A stretch of 64,000 bases of DNA from Vicia villosa (taxonomy: Eukaryota > Streptophyta > Magnoliopsida > Fabales > Fabaceae). Under the pieces are notes generated by a model, which ran no database searches, was not told the DNA's origin, and saw only the letters and a list, made by a program, of their open reading frames with translations. Positions 23,181 through 33,995 of this stretch are shown here, in pieces. The stretch covers positions 124,001 to 188,000 of the forward strand of contig NW_026705920.1 in the NCBI RefSeq assembly GCF_029867415.1. Direction: 5' to 3'. Numbering within the stretch: the stretch's first letter is position 1; every line of letters starts with the position of its first letter. Position numbers and translations under genes: made by a program.

Positions 23181-23524
23181 TGAAAAACGTGTGAGTTAGG
23201 AAAAAACATGTTGAAAAGACATGTCTTGGTTTATAGGATCGATCGGCAATCTTGAAAGCAGACTGGGTCATTACAAATGGTATCAGAGCATACCACTTCG
23301 AGTACGATATGGTTCGGGGACGAACAAGGAAGAAGATAGTGAACATGTAACACCCGAGGCCGACGAGGACGGGGAGTGGTCGCTGGTGCACAAGGCATGG
23401 CAATGAGCGGCTCCTGGAAGCTTATAGGTGAAAATCGAATTCACATCAGATTGAGAGGGATCATGAAGCTATGTTTGTATTGGAATGAATGTTTCAAGGA
23501 AGACTTATAAGGATAAATTGACAC

Positions 23525-23640
23525 TACCTATACAAATAAGATGCATCTTCTTTTCGGTAGGCTAACAAATAAGAACTCCTTAATTAAGTTTCTTAACTTA
23601 GTGTAGTATTTGGAAAGGTGATCTTCTAGAAAGTTTCTCA
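23525..23640 (+). other. 5S rRNA-like segment in Cassandra right LTR (eroded)
   Basis: The same position in the second LTR. It keeps AAGAACTCC and GTGTAGTATTTGGAAAGGTG but the box A region is replaced by TTAATTAAGTTTCTTAA. Pol III promoter function is unlikely. Confidence 0.7.
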
Positions 23641-23755
23641 AAAAGCGTGTGAGTAAGGACAAAGCATGCTGAAAAGACTTGTGTTGGTTTGTGCAGTCAG
23701 TTGGTAATCCTGAAAGAAATCTGGGACTTTACAAAAAGGGTATTTTGTTGTAGTG

Positions 23756-24380
23756 CCATATGTGTTGGATCACTTTGATAGGACCATGCATGATTGAGGC
23801 CATTCATTGGACCTTTGGCTAACCTAAAACAGTTTCCCTCAAGACCTGTCAGGTGTGTACTAGCCCGGGAGTCTTTTAAAGTCTCATTAGGCACTTGGTC
23901 ATCACGTCGACCATAATGAGACGTAAAAAAGTCATGGAATAGTTAAAAAAGTAAACAATAGCACTAAACATTCTCCCATTATTGAAACTTCTCTGGTTTT
24001 TTTGACACCTAGCTTTAGGTTTGTAATTTAGAGTATGAAACTTCCCCCTATGGCATTCGAGTGCACTTCAGTTTGATTTCACTTCCTAGGTGAAATTTGA
24101 TTGTTGAATTTTAACTTCATTTTTCTCATTGATTTGATTTGTTTCTCGTCTTCCTATATATAAAGGCTTATGGACTTCTATGAAAATTTCTCTATCCCTC
24201 AGAATCACTTTCTATTTTCTAGTATACTTTCTTCCCCTTATTCAGATGAATTTCTTAGAGCGTTTACCATTCCTTGAACAAAGCCTTCCATTAGGGCCTT
24301 AACCTTCACCTTCTTCGTTAAACTCTACTCCTACCAGGTACACTTCTTGCCCTAAACTTATTTCATATCTTCAGTACTTA
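23756..24380. other. Unassigned spacer
   Basis: No gene is recognised. The sequence becomes CT-rich and promoter-like near 24130-24260 (TATATATAAAGGC at about 24155), just before the decayed hypothetical frame. Confidence 0.4.
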
Positions 24381-24387
24381 CTTTACC

Positions 24388-25000
24388 ATGGCCAATATAA
24401 ATTATCATCCAATAAGTTTGTCTTGCAATTCTATTAACGATGATTCCTCTCCTTTAGTTAGAGCAGAAGTGTCTTCTAGTTCAGATTCTTACCACCTAGT
24501 CACTTACCAATAAATCCTAGAGGTTAAACTTGTATTTGATTATTCTGAGCCGGAGAATCATTCTAGTGGTTATATAAATAAGGAAGCTTCCATTATTGAG
24601 TTATCATTCAACGATATTATCTCTATATGAGCTTCAGCTTATCCTGCTTTAATTACCCTAGAGATAGAGCTCGTTATTTTGAATAAGGAGGAGGCCCAAA
24701 ATTTAATCAAGACATACCATGTTGCTTACAAATGGGATCTGAGTGATGATGAGGTTAAGGATCATCTAACACGTGGAGCTCAACCGAAGAGTATCAGTTG
24801 GCTCAATTCCTTCGAGATCTTTCGAGTTGAAGAGATACCTCTAAAAAGAGTCAAGCCGACTGATGCAAAAAAATATAGTTGGGTGGAATATAAGATATGG
24901 GGAACTCCTTATATTTTAAGTAATCCAGTAGCTATAAGTGTGGCTAACATCGTGTCGGCCTCTCCACTGACTGGTCGTTCTTTCTTGTAGAATTAGGCAA
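24388..25000 (+). pseudogene. Unrecognised decayed open frame
   Basis: From ATG at 24388 a mostly open reading is broken by a few stops. The best part (24679-24990) gives 103 residues including KTYHVAYKWDLSDDEVKDHL and SWVEYKIWGTPYILSNPVA. No family was recognised. Serine-rich start, sparse stops and surrounding repeats suggest a transposon-associated or captured coding sequence now decaying. Continuing fragments at 25046-25410 and 25599-25860 may be downstream parts in shifted frames. Confidence 0.4.
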
Positions 25001-27600
25001 TAGGATATGCGACACTTTTAAGGAATGCTCCATTCCTTTTTATGAGTGCTTGCTCTCCTAGATAAACCTGTAGCTGCCCTTACCCAAATTCGAGCTGGAG
25101 ATTCTAAAGTTTTTGAGGGTTGCCCCTGGTTGTTCTTCCATCTCTTTGTCGTAATACATACCTCAAGATATAAGGTTCGAGATCAAGACTTATTATGCTA
25201 TGACAATATGTTCCTTTGTTCAATCCTTTTTTTCAACAGATAAGGCGATTTTCGGGTCACTTTATACTGATGAAGCCATATAATTTAGAATTCTATCCCA
25301 CGCTCTATCGTGTTACTACTGGGTCTTCTTGTTCTTGCTTGGATATGTTCCCGAAATATCGTACTAATTGGATCCATTTCCACCGTAAACCTCATTGGTA
25401 TATTGTCTAGCTAGATTCTCTCAGCCCTAAGTTTATGATGAAGATATATTTGAAGGCTCTTTATTGGCGTATTGATATTGACGAGCGATTTTGCCTTACT
25501 AAGGTGAGGTTTTCTCTACAAAGGAAGCAGTTGATTGATATTCGCACTATTGTGGGCATGGTGAGTAGTGTATAGAGGAAAGAGAATTTTTGTGAGGGTT
25601 GAGTCCTCATTTTTTTTACATGAGTTTTTTATATTTGCAAATAAAATGGATGCTCTATAAAAGGTCTATGCTATTTCCAAAGAGCGGTAGGCTCGGGGTG
25701 TTAAAGTTTCTCCTCATACTTGGGTTGTCACTCATTCTCTTGTCGATCCTACCATGCCTGTTACCGTGGAGGTTTCTCTATTCACTCCTAGACTTAGCCA
25801 GCCTTTTTTTGGAGATGTCATCGTGATTGTTAAGGACCTATCTCTGTCCCCTATCGCAAAAACAAAAAGGGATATAGACCAAGATTAAAGCCTACTCTTG
25901 AAGGAAGATATGACTAAACGGGCATGGTGGCTTAGGGTGTCGCTTTAGGTCCGACCACCTTTCTTCTCAAGTTGTTGGCTATCTTGCCACCTCTCGTCTC
26001 CTTCTTTGACAAACCCTGGTTACTCAAAAAGATACGACTAGGCGAGCTTTTACACTCCCTCTCTTTCACAACTATAAGGCTTTCAAGTTCCTTGGTCAGG
26101 TACACGGATCATATACGAACTGACCAAACTTGACTTAAAATAAGCAAGTTAGAAGTATAAGAGTAAAAAAAGCTGGAAAAAAAAAGCAGTTTTGGGTGAA
26201 AAAAGACACACTTATTGTGAAAACTTATGAAAAAAGGATTAAAAACATGTTGCTTCGCCTCTGGAAAAAACGTGATCGCGCTGCCTAGGATACGCTCGCG
26301 CTGAGTTCATAATTACGCAACACACGCATGTTGAAGATTTTTGCTGACACGCGCTTTTGGCGGCTCTATAAGGATAAAGAGAAAAAGAAAAAAAGGATTG
26401 ATTCTAGAGAGTGAAAAGTGACATATTAGAGCAATTTTGGAGCTTTTAAAGGCCATTAAAGCCATTGGAGAGCTTCTTCTTCGGTGATTCTTCATGTTCT
26501 TCGAGTCCACACTTATGGTTGATCAATTTGAACATGAGTATCTAGATTCCTTTTAGGTTAGGTCTTATTTGATGATGAGCCTATTTTTACTTGATTGTGA
26601 CATATGATCGGATGACGTTAATGTAATTATTTTGACTCGTTGTTGTTATTTAGTTATTGATTGTACTCATTTCCTTTTGTTTGTCGCGACATTCAAATTT
26701 ATCTTGATAAGTAGTGACTATTGACCCTAGACTATTTATCTGACATACTTTAACTGTTGAATTCGCTAATCGACTAAGGATAGTACAATTAAGAATTATG
26801 ACTTATGAATACAGTGTTGTATTTCCTTGGTTTAATGGTATAATTGATTTGAAGGACCAGGGAATTAACGATTAGGCTAGTGAGTTACACACCAAGGAAA
26901 TATGATGCTTATTATTATATGATTTAGAATAGATATGTTTTTGGTTTATTGTACTACATGACATGATTATGGAACTCGCAATTTTTGACATTGTGATGCT
27001 TATTTGATTTTAGATATTTGTGATTGAAATTTTATTACGCTAAAAAGTGATAAAAAAAATAAAAATTTAAAAAAATATTATCAAACCAAAAATTTTAATT
27101 TAAAGAAACAAATATTATAAAAAAATAATATTATAAATTAAAACTATTGAGATGTTAATAATTTAAATAAAAGAATATTATAAAAAAATAATACTATAAA
27201 TAAAAATTAATAATTATCTAATTTGATGCTAAAAGTAAAAAAATTAAATGATTAGTATCGCTTTAAACCGTTACCAAATAAATTATAATAAGAATATTTA
27301 AATCAAATTACGACAGTGTCAAGATTTTCCACTCATAATTGTTTGAAACTGTCGCAAGAAGCGTTGGACACTAAACTCAAACTAAAATTCACGACAATTT
27401 GTAATCATCGCAATTAACCATTTACCTCATTAGCCTACCCCTGGCAATTTAGAATGGTGGCTGAAGCAGCAATTTTAGCAATTGTCTCAGTAAAGCCGGT
27501 CGACACACGCTTTTGTATGAGAATTACAAACACCACGACACAGTATTTGAGGCGGTTTAAACTGCCATAATCTTCCAAAAGTAACCCCGCAACTTACTAA
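25000..27600. other. Repeat-derived region without recognisable genes
   Basis: Short open frames only. The stretch 26240-26340 has GCGC-rich words (CGCGCTGCCTAGGATACGCT) and 26500-26950 looks LTR-like. The stretch 27295-27560 carries CGACAGTGTC/ACTGTCGC and GGCGGTTTAAACTGCC-type words like the 5205-6200 element, but boundaries cannot be set. Confidence 0.4.
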
Positions 27601-27610
27601 TCTAAATTTT

Positions 27611-28005
27611 GATTAATATGATTTTTTATGTGAAAATTATAAAAGATAGATTTAAGAGTTTAAAGGTAGTGTACTGACAGTGTAAATAAACTTTACACAT
27701 ACAACCAATCAAAATCCTTATACTTGCCATGTCATATTAGTTTTTTGAAATTAAAATTGTGTTTTAATTAGATACATGGTTATGATTGGTTGACAGTGTA
27801 AAAATATTTTACACTGTCAGTGCATATCCCCTTTTCTCTAGATTTAATATCTTCTCTTTCATTTATATACTTTATCATAAACATTCTTATACTTCAACCT
27901 TTTTATGATTAATATGATTTTTTTATGTGAAAATTATAAAAGATAGATTTAATATCTTCTCTTTCAGTTATATATTTTATCATAAACATTCTTATACTTA
28001 TACTT
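27611..28005. repeat. Tandem duplication, one copy split by a MITE
   Basis: The unit GATTAATATGATTTTTT...AAAAGATAGATTTAA...ATATCTTCTCTTTCA...CATAAACATTCTTATACTT occurs at 27611-27890, with a MITE inside, and uninterrupted at about 27908-28000. The second copy is thus a preserved empty site next to the filled one. Confidence 0.85.
27656..27838. mobile_element. Mutator-type MITE, copy 1 (183 bp)
   Basis: The 183-bp element starts GAGTTTAAAGGTAGTG and ends GCATATCCCCTTTTCTC. The subterminal inverted repeat ACTGACAGTGTAAA / TTTACACTGTCAGT is near each end. It is flanked by a perfect 9-bp target duplication TAGATTTAA (27647-27655, 27839-27847), the length made by Mutator-like transposases. The adjacent tandem copy shows the site with one TAGATTTAA and no insert. 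Confidence 0.92.
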
Positions 28006-28362
28006 AATAAAAATGTTAGATAGTTGTTAAAGAACTAAATATATAAAATTTTCACTAACAAGTGTGTATTTAATTTTTTTGACAAACAAATATTTATTCT
28101 TTCAAAATTAATAAAATAAATAAATAACAACCCAAACTTTATGTCTAAAATTGAAGAAAAAATGAAACAAAAAAATCTCTAAACATCCATGGCAAAATAT
28201 TTAAAAAGTGACAAAAAGAATAATTTAACATAAGTATTAGGACGAAAAGAAAATAACAGCATCCATCTCACTGAAACCAAGATAAGATCTTGATACAATA
28301 AAAACAGTACCAAACCACAAGATCACCTTGAAAAGTTATAATTTCATAGTAAACAATTTAAT
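28006..28362. other. Unassigned AT-rich spacer
   Basis: Nothing recognised. Confidence 0.5.
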
Positions 28363-28370
28363 ATTGTTAT

Positions 28371-29081
28371 TAGGAGTGGACAAATTTCAATCGACCGATT
28401 CAAATCGACCGACTTATTATAAACGTTTTGCAAACGGTTCGAATTGGATTGGGTGTTTGGTTGACTCAGTTACTTAATTAGGATAATATAAGGTTGATTA
28501 GGTCAGACTCGGATAATTATTTTCGATCCATCAAAAACCGAACACAGCCGAAACTCAACTAATTTTTTTTATTATTATATATTGATCCATTTTAAAAATA
28601 AAATTCAATAATTTTATTATGATATTACCATTTTTATAATCTAATAATGACATTGTTTATTTACAAAAATACAAGAAAATGCAATATAAAATTTTGATCG
28701 TTATTTACTTTGTGGTTTAAAGTATGACAATGCTCAAATTAATGTCAACTGATATTGAAAATATTATCACATAATAATGAATTTTTTCAATAATAAAAAT
28801 ATAATCTTACTTTGTACTATTCTAAAATTTTGATTTCTTTTAAATTAAAAAATAAATGTTATTGAATTTTATAAAAAAAAAAATATTTTTTATGGATTTA
28901 GTTTAATAAATGTTAAGCTGATTAAATTCATCCGATTTATCTGATAAATGAATCTAATCGAATCCATCAAAAATCAAAATTTTATTGATCGAAATCGTGT
29001 CTTTAAAGTGAAACTGCAATTTGCGTCGAATTTAAGTTTTAAATCTGATATCGATCCAAACCGATCAATTGTCCAGTACTA
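28371..29081. mobile_element. hAT-like MITE (711 bp)
   Basis: Ends are inverted: TAGGAGTGGACAAATT at the left and the complement TAGTACTGGACAATTG at the right. Flanking 8-mers ATTGTTAT and ATTGTTTT differ at one base, fitting an 8-bp hAT target duplication. Inner ends also pair (ATCGACCGATTCAAATCG with CGATCCAAACCGATC). It has no coding capacity. Confidence 0.65.
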
Positions 29082-29099
29082 ATTGTTTTTTTATAAGCT

Positions 29100-29850
29100 A
29101 AAGGTATATTTCACAAGCACTAGGGGTGTTTAACCCAAATACAGGAACACAAAAATACGGAAACAAAGTCCGCCTCACCTACCAACCAAGGCCAACACCC
29201 AATCAAGAGAAAAAAGGTCTTGGATCAACTGACCAATCCTCTCTAGATAAATTACAAGAGCCTTTATGAAAGACTTGAAACCAATCCCAAGCTAATGATT
29301 TGAACAAACTAAAACCATCAAAATGTGACATAACTAAATTGTTGAAAATTACATCATTCCTACACTTCCAAATAATCCAACAAAGTGTTAAGCAAAAGAA
29401 ATAACCCAAACCCAAAGAGAAATTATTCTTGCAAATATCATCCATCCAATAAAAATGATCAATAAGAGAAGATCTCTCATCACCATCAATTATTCTAAGC
29501 CAGCGACATAACTTCAACCATCATATTCTAGAAAAAGGACAAAAAAGAAAGATGTGGTCTAAATCTTCATCGGCCCCACGACACAAGGGACAAAACAACA
29601 AGTTAGAATCAAGTAAAACCCCTCGTTTGAATAAATTCGTCTTAGTCGGTAACCTATTCCAAATCATCCTCCAAGCAAAAAAAGAATTCTACTAGGAACT
29701 TTTGTTTTCCAAAGACGATCAAACGCTACAATACTATTATTGTTCAAAGAAGGAGAAGAAAGTAAATCCAAACAAATAGCATCATAGGCATTACTTACCG
29801 AAAAGTCGGAAGGATTGCGCCACCAAATCCGTACAACAATTTATTCTAAT
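29100..29850 (-). mobile_element. LINE 3' fragment
   Basis: The minus frame 29203-29517 reads MKLCRWLRIIDGDE and CWIIWKCRNDVIFN, the tail of plant LINE ORF2. Further left-over zf-RVT text in other frames extends to about 29830 (minus-strand AWRMIWNRL-like). Boundaries were not resolved. Confidence 0.7.
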
Positions 29851-30084
29851 TAGTCTATTGGAGGAATATTTTAACTTCAGCAACATTTTTCTACTTTCTT
29901 ATAATCATTGCATTTCATAGGGTTGACTTTCATCTTTACCATTTTATTTTTCTATGTCCATCTTAAAAGATATTAATTGTTTTAGTGGTTTCCTAAAACA
30001 ATTCTAGAAAAATATTTAAAATGTAATTAATTATTTAATTAATTAAATATGATTGATATAATAAATTATTTAATTGAGTTTACC

Positions 30085-30463
30085 GTAAATATAAGAGGAT
30101 TAATATTTTTACAGCCAATGACAATCGGTTTCATTTTTTAACAGCTTTGTGAACGTATCTTTGATCAGTGTGTAAGAATGACATATGCATGCTATACTTA
30201 TGTAGTAAAAGATGTTGGAAAGTGAAAACAAAGAACACATGCAAAAGTAATTTACTATTTTCACAGTTTCAAATTCAAACAATGCTAATCTAGTCACACT
30301 TGTTGGAAACATTCGGGAAGACAAACCAAACTACTGGTATTCAACTCTATTTAAGAGTTTGGCTCTACAAAGGTAGATACAGTTGCATAGTAGGCATCAA
30401 TAGATTGACCTATTCTTTACATTGCGTGAGAGCCATAAACATTTCTCTAATTTCTCTTGAATC
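30085..30463 (+). repeat. Duplicated REM promoter region (partner of 40420-40813)
   Basis: Near-identical stretches include GATCAGTGTGTAAGAATGACATAT, AACACATGCAAAAGTAATTTA, CTAATCTAGTCACACTTGTTGG and TTCAACTCTATTTAAGAGTTTGG. The last could serve as a TATA region in both copies. Conservation runs continuously into the first exon. Confidence 0.88.
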
Positions 30464-31085
30464 ATGGTCATTCATCATCCTGGATTTTCCAAAGTCATGA
30501 AAAATCACAAAGAGGAGATTGTAACTATATGAGAAAGAAATTTCATTTATTTATATATACAGATTTATATATTTCACTATTTTTGTAATAAAAATGTTTA
30601 AATATTTGGACTAGATAATTTGGAATTAGATTATTGCAAAATCAGAGTTATATATTGAGTTTGTGAAAGTCCAGAAGAAAGTGAAGAATTAGTTGTTGAA
30701 GTGAGAGACAAGAGAAAATTTAAAGGTTAGTTTACATGTTAGTTCATTTTTTTTTTCTTTTTAATATTTTTTTTTTTTTTATGATTATGGTGGATTATGA
30801 ATGAAAAAACATATATTTTAAAAACTTTTAAGAAAAACTGAACTTTTAAAAAGACAATTTGGGCATAAAAATAACTTATGAAATTGCTTCTAATTTTCAA
30901 AATAAAAAACTATGATTTCTAAACAAGAATGTGATTTTTGAAACAAACTAAATTTTTATTAAAATAAATAAATTTATCTCATAATAATTTTAAACAAACT
31001 CACTCAAAATTTGAGTATTTATTTTTTTAACAATGCAGGTAGTACTAATGGAAGTAAGGGTAAAACAACATTGGTAAGTTTACTA
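30464..31085 (+). pseudogene. Broken REM gene start (B3-1 deleted)
   Basis: Exon 1 is intact at 30464-30520 (19 codons, ending KNHKEEI as in the gene at 40814), but its donor reads GTAACT instead of GTAAGT. Intron 1 starts normally, then a deletion removes nearly all of the B3-1 exon. Only its acidic tail (ESEELVVE-like, near 30672-30700) and a following donor remain. A short exon-3-like piece with AATGCAG acceptor and TTG|GTAAGT donor lies at 31040-31072. Later exons are absent; an (AT)n tract follows. Confidence 0.72.
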
Positions 31086-31316
31086 TTAGAACTGTCTAGT
31101 TCAAAATCCATCCTCTAATCCATTGCTTTCTATTTCTTAAATTCTAAGTGGGATCTACTACATATGAATTTCATGATAAATTGTAATTAATACACTTCAA
31201 AAATGACCAAGAGACAAATAAATTTTTCATGAAGGCATATATTTTGAGACGAGGCATGCAGAAAACAATACAGCTTTTAAACAAAAAGTAAAAGATATGA
31301 AAACGTTACAATTTTT

Positions 31317-31466
<150 letters not shown>

Positions 31467-31474
31467 AAGAGAGA

Positions 31475-31625
31475 GAATGAGTGATGCACTAACAGCGTAA
31501 AATAGTTATACACTATCAATCAATCACGGCCATGTATCCTGTCAAGTCAGACTATAAATTTTAAATTATTAATATGACATGGCTAAACGATATCCATATA
31601 GGAGCTAGAGTTAGTGTTGAAGGAT
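31475..31625. mobile_element. Degenerate relative of the GAGTTTAA Mutator-type MITE
   Basis: Starts GAGTGATGCACTAACAGCGTAAAATAGTTATACACT, similar to the MITE family's left end, and contains the shared CATGGC core. The right terminal repeat is not recognisable. Confidence 0.4.
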
Positions 31626-32169
31626 GATGTAAGATTCTGAAATCAGTGATGATGCTTCTGGTAGGTGGTGTGGGGTAGACCTACATGGTTAGCATTCTAA
31701 TCCTCGTGTCATTATAGAGTCCAAGATGAGTATAGTCAAAAATGGAGATTTGAAAATTGTACCTTGAGTTCCACTTGTGTTGACTACACTACTAAAAAAA
31801 CTACTTTTCATAACAACGATTTCACCTCACATAAGAACCGAGGTATAATAATCCCATGACGCACCATTTTTTTTCTTAAAAAAATATACAATTTATTTTA
31901 TCGATTCTTTATGAAATGCGAGTGGTAAATATTAAAGTGTACATGCTTCAATTTACAACAATTATTTTTGTTTCACTTTACTAAGCAACACAAACGAAAC
32001 CCTAACGAAATGCCATTAACAATAAAGCCAATAAGAGACCCCTAAACAACGAGACCTATAAACATATATCATCTTCCATGCAAAAATTATATGTGCTTAG
32101 GGCTCTCATTTCTTCTTCAGAGATCCGAATCATTTAATTTCATTTCTTCTTCAGAGATCTGGTACGTCA

Positions 32170-32610
32170 AGTATCACTACTCATATTGTTGTTGTTGAGA
32201 TTCAAAAACCTTAGAGGTTTTATCTTGTTGTTTAAGCACATTTATGCTATAGGTTTATTGATGTTATTATTGTTATTGTTAAGACCTGAAATCCTAGAGG
32301 TTTTATCTTGTTGTTGTTGTTTAAAAAAACTTATGTTCTAGGTTTTTGATGTTGTTGCTGAGACTCGTTGTTGAGACCCTAAAGATTTTATGTTGTTGTT
32401 GAGACTGGTTGCTTATGTGTTGTTGTTGATGTCATTGTTGTTGTTGATGATGTTATTTAGTTCTTCTATTATCCAAAATTATGAAAATCTATATGTTGTT
32501 GTTTAGTTGTTCTACTGCCCAAAGTTATGAAAATCTATATGTGGTAGTTTAGTTGTTGTTACTTAGTTTGAGTTTTAGATTGGTATTGATATTAAGTTTA
32601 TGTTTTTTTC
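32170..32610. repeat. Degenerate TTG-rich tandem repeat
   Basis: Several rounds of CCTAGAGGTTTTATCTTGTTGTTG-type units and TTATGAAAATCTATATG repeats sit inside the CACTA-like element. Confidence 0.7.
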
Positions 32611-33426
32611 AATTCTATGTGTAGCTCTCATCTTGTTCCATGGAGTTGAGTTAATTATATCTAATGTCGATTTTTTTTTTTGCTTCATTAACTTCTCTTT
32701 GAATATATAACCTATTAAATAGATTTTAGAATTAATCATATGAAAAATTATGTTGTATTTGAAACATATGTTACCTTAATTAATGTTTTTCTAGTATTAT
32801 ACAACTCATCAATCATCTCATGTTCTTTATAGTCAAAATCTCCAATACTTCTAGTTTTCGTTTAACTTTCTTTCATACTTGTTCATTTTTCAAAGCATCA
32901 AATTTTATACTTTCATGAATGAATTAATAGAAAAGGAAGTTTTTGAATAAAGAACTTGAAATATTGAAGAGATTTTAACCATTAAAGAATGCGAGATGAA
33001 TGATGAGTTGTAGAATGCTTGACAAACATTAATCAGTGTAAGTTGTTCTTCAAATATAACACTATTGTTCTTATTATTACTTTCCTAACCAACTTTGAGA
33101 AGTTACATGTTCAATTAGGATTTAGTGAAATAAGAAATCAACATTAGATTTAATAAACTCAATCGTGTGTTTACCCATCAGTTTTATGTCTAAACCAAGG
33201 TGAAAAAGTGTTATACCCATAGGTGGAAAGTCAAAATCAAAAGAAAGGCATTTTTCGCCGTTTCAGAATTCTAAAAAGGATCTCCCTGGGGATCAAACCC
33301 TTGAACTTTACATGTTAACCATCAATTGTTTATAAACCGAGAAAATACCCTAAGACTTTTCACGACACCCTTCGTTAACTTGCTTGAAAATTGAGGTAAA
33401 ACCTCTTTTTCAACCAAGGTAAAAGG

Positions 33427-33995
33427 TGTAACACCCAAGGCCGACGAGGGTGGGAAGTGGTCTCTACTGCACAAAGCATGACAATGAGCGGCTCCTGGAA
33501 ACTTATAGGTAAAAATTGAATTCACATCAGAATGAGAAGGATCCTGAGAGTGTGTTGGTATGGGACTGCATGGTTGAATGAAGGCTTATAAAGATTGATT
33601 GGTACTACCTATACCAATAAGATGCATCTTCTTTTTGGTAGCATTAAAAATAAGAACTCTATAGTTAGCGTGCAAGACTTAGAGTAGTATTTGAATGGGT
33701 GACCTTTTGGGAAAGTTCCCATAAAGCCTATGAGTAAGGAAAAAATATGCCGAAAAGACCTGTGTTGGTTTGTGGATTCAGTCGATAATCCTAAAAGTAG
33801 TTTAAGGCATTACAAATGGTATCAGAGCATACATCTCTGAGTACAATGTGGTTCAGGGATGATCAAATAGGGGGTTGGTGGGAATGTAATGCCCAAGGCC
33901 GACGAGGGTGAGAGTGGTCACCGGTGCACAAGGCATGACAGTGAGCGGCTCCTGGAAGTTTCTAGGTAAAAATTGAATTCACATCGGATTGAGAT
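33427..33995 (+). mobile_element. Cassandra-type TRIM, second LTR truncated
   Basis: A complete 388-bp LTR (33427-33814), primer-binding site TGGTATCAGAGC (33817-33828), a purine-rich tract near 33866-33883 (AAATAGGGGGTTGGTGGGA), then a second LTR from 33885 cut after about 110 bp. Same family and same host position as the element at 22888. Confidence 0.87.
33605..33720 (+). other. 5S rRNA-like segment in Cassandra LTR
   Basis: Contains AAGAACTCTATAGTTAGCGTG, then GAGTAGTATTTGAATGGGTG and ACCTTTTGGGAA, aligned with the plant 5S internal control region. Not a functional 5S gene. Confidence 0.8.

Larger units (their letters stand above)
22888..23733 (+). mobile_element. Cassandra-type TRIM retrotransposon, two LTRs
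   Basis: Two 388-bp LTRs (22888-23275, 23346-23733), each TGTAACAC...TTACA, enclose only 70 bp. The internal part opens with TGGTATCAGAGC (23278-23289), the primer-binding site for initiator Met tRNA. Each LTR carries a 5S-rRNA-like segment, the hallmark of Cassandra elements. There is no coding capacity, so it would need proteins in trans. LTRs differ at many positions, so the insertion is old. No clean 5-bp target duplication is visible. Confidence 0.88.
22130..23755 (+). mobile_element. CACTA-like fragment with nested Cassandra TRIM (composite A)
   Basis: The stretch 22138-22887 matches 32655-33426, carrying repeated CGAGGTAA / CAAGGTAAAA words. After the Cassandra insert, the text AAAAGGGTATTTTGTTGTAGTG ends at 23755; its reverse complement begins CACTACAACAAAA, as in CACTA terminal repeats. 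The 5' end is lost near 22130. The open frames inside are not genes. Confidence 0.6.
31787..33995 (+). mobile_element. CACTA-like element with nested Cassandra (composite B), 3'-truncated
   Basis: Begins CACTACTAAAAAAACTAC, with CCGAGGTA words after it. A TTG-rich degenerate repeat (about 32170-32600, GGTTTTATCTTGTTGTT repeated) follows. Then 32655-33426 is shared with composite A, including the Cassandra entry point. It breaks off within the second Cassandra LTR at about 33995, where SIRE-like sequence starts, so the CACTA 3' end is missing. Confidence 0.6.

Noticed and set aside
23278..23289. tRNA gene fragment (TGGTATCAGAGC)
   Set aside because: Position immediately after an LTR and its short length identify it as a primer-binding site; no tRNA fold is present.
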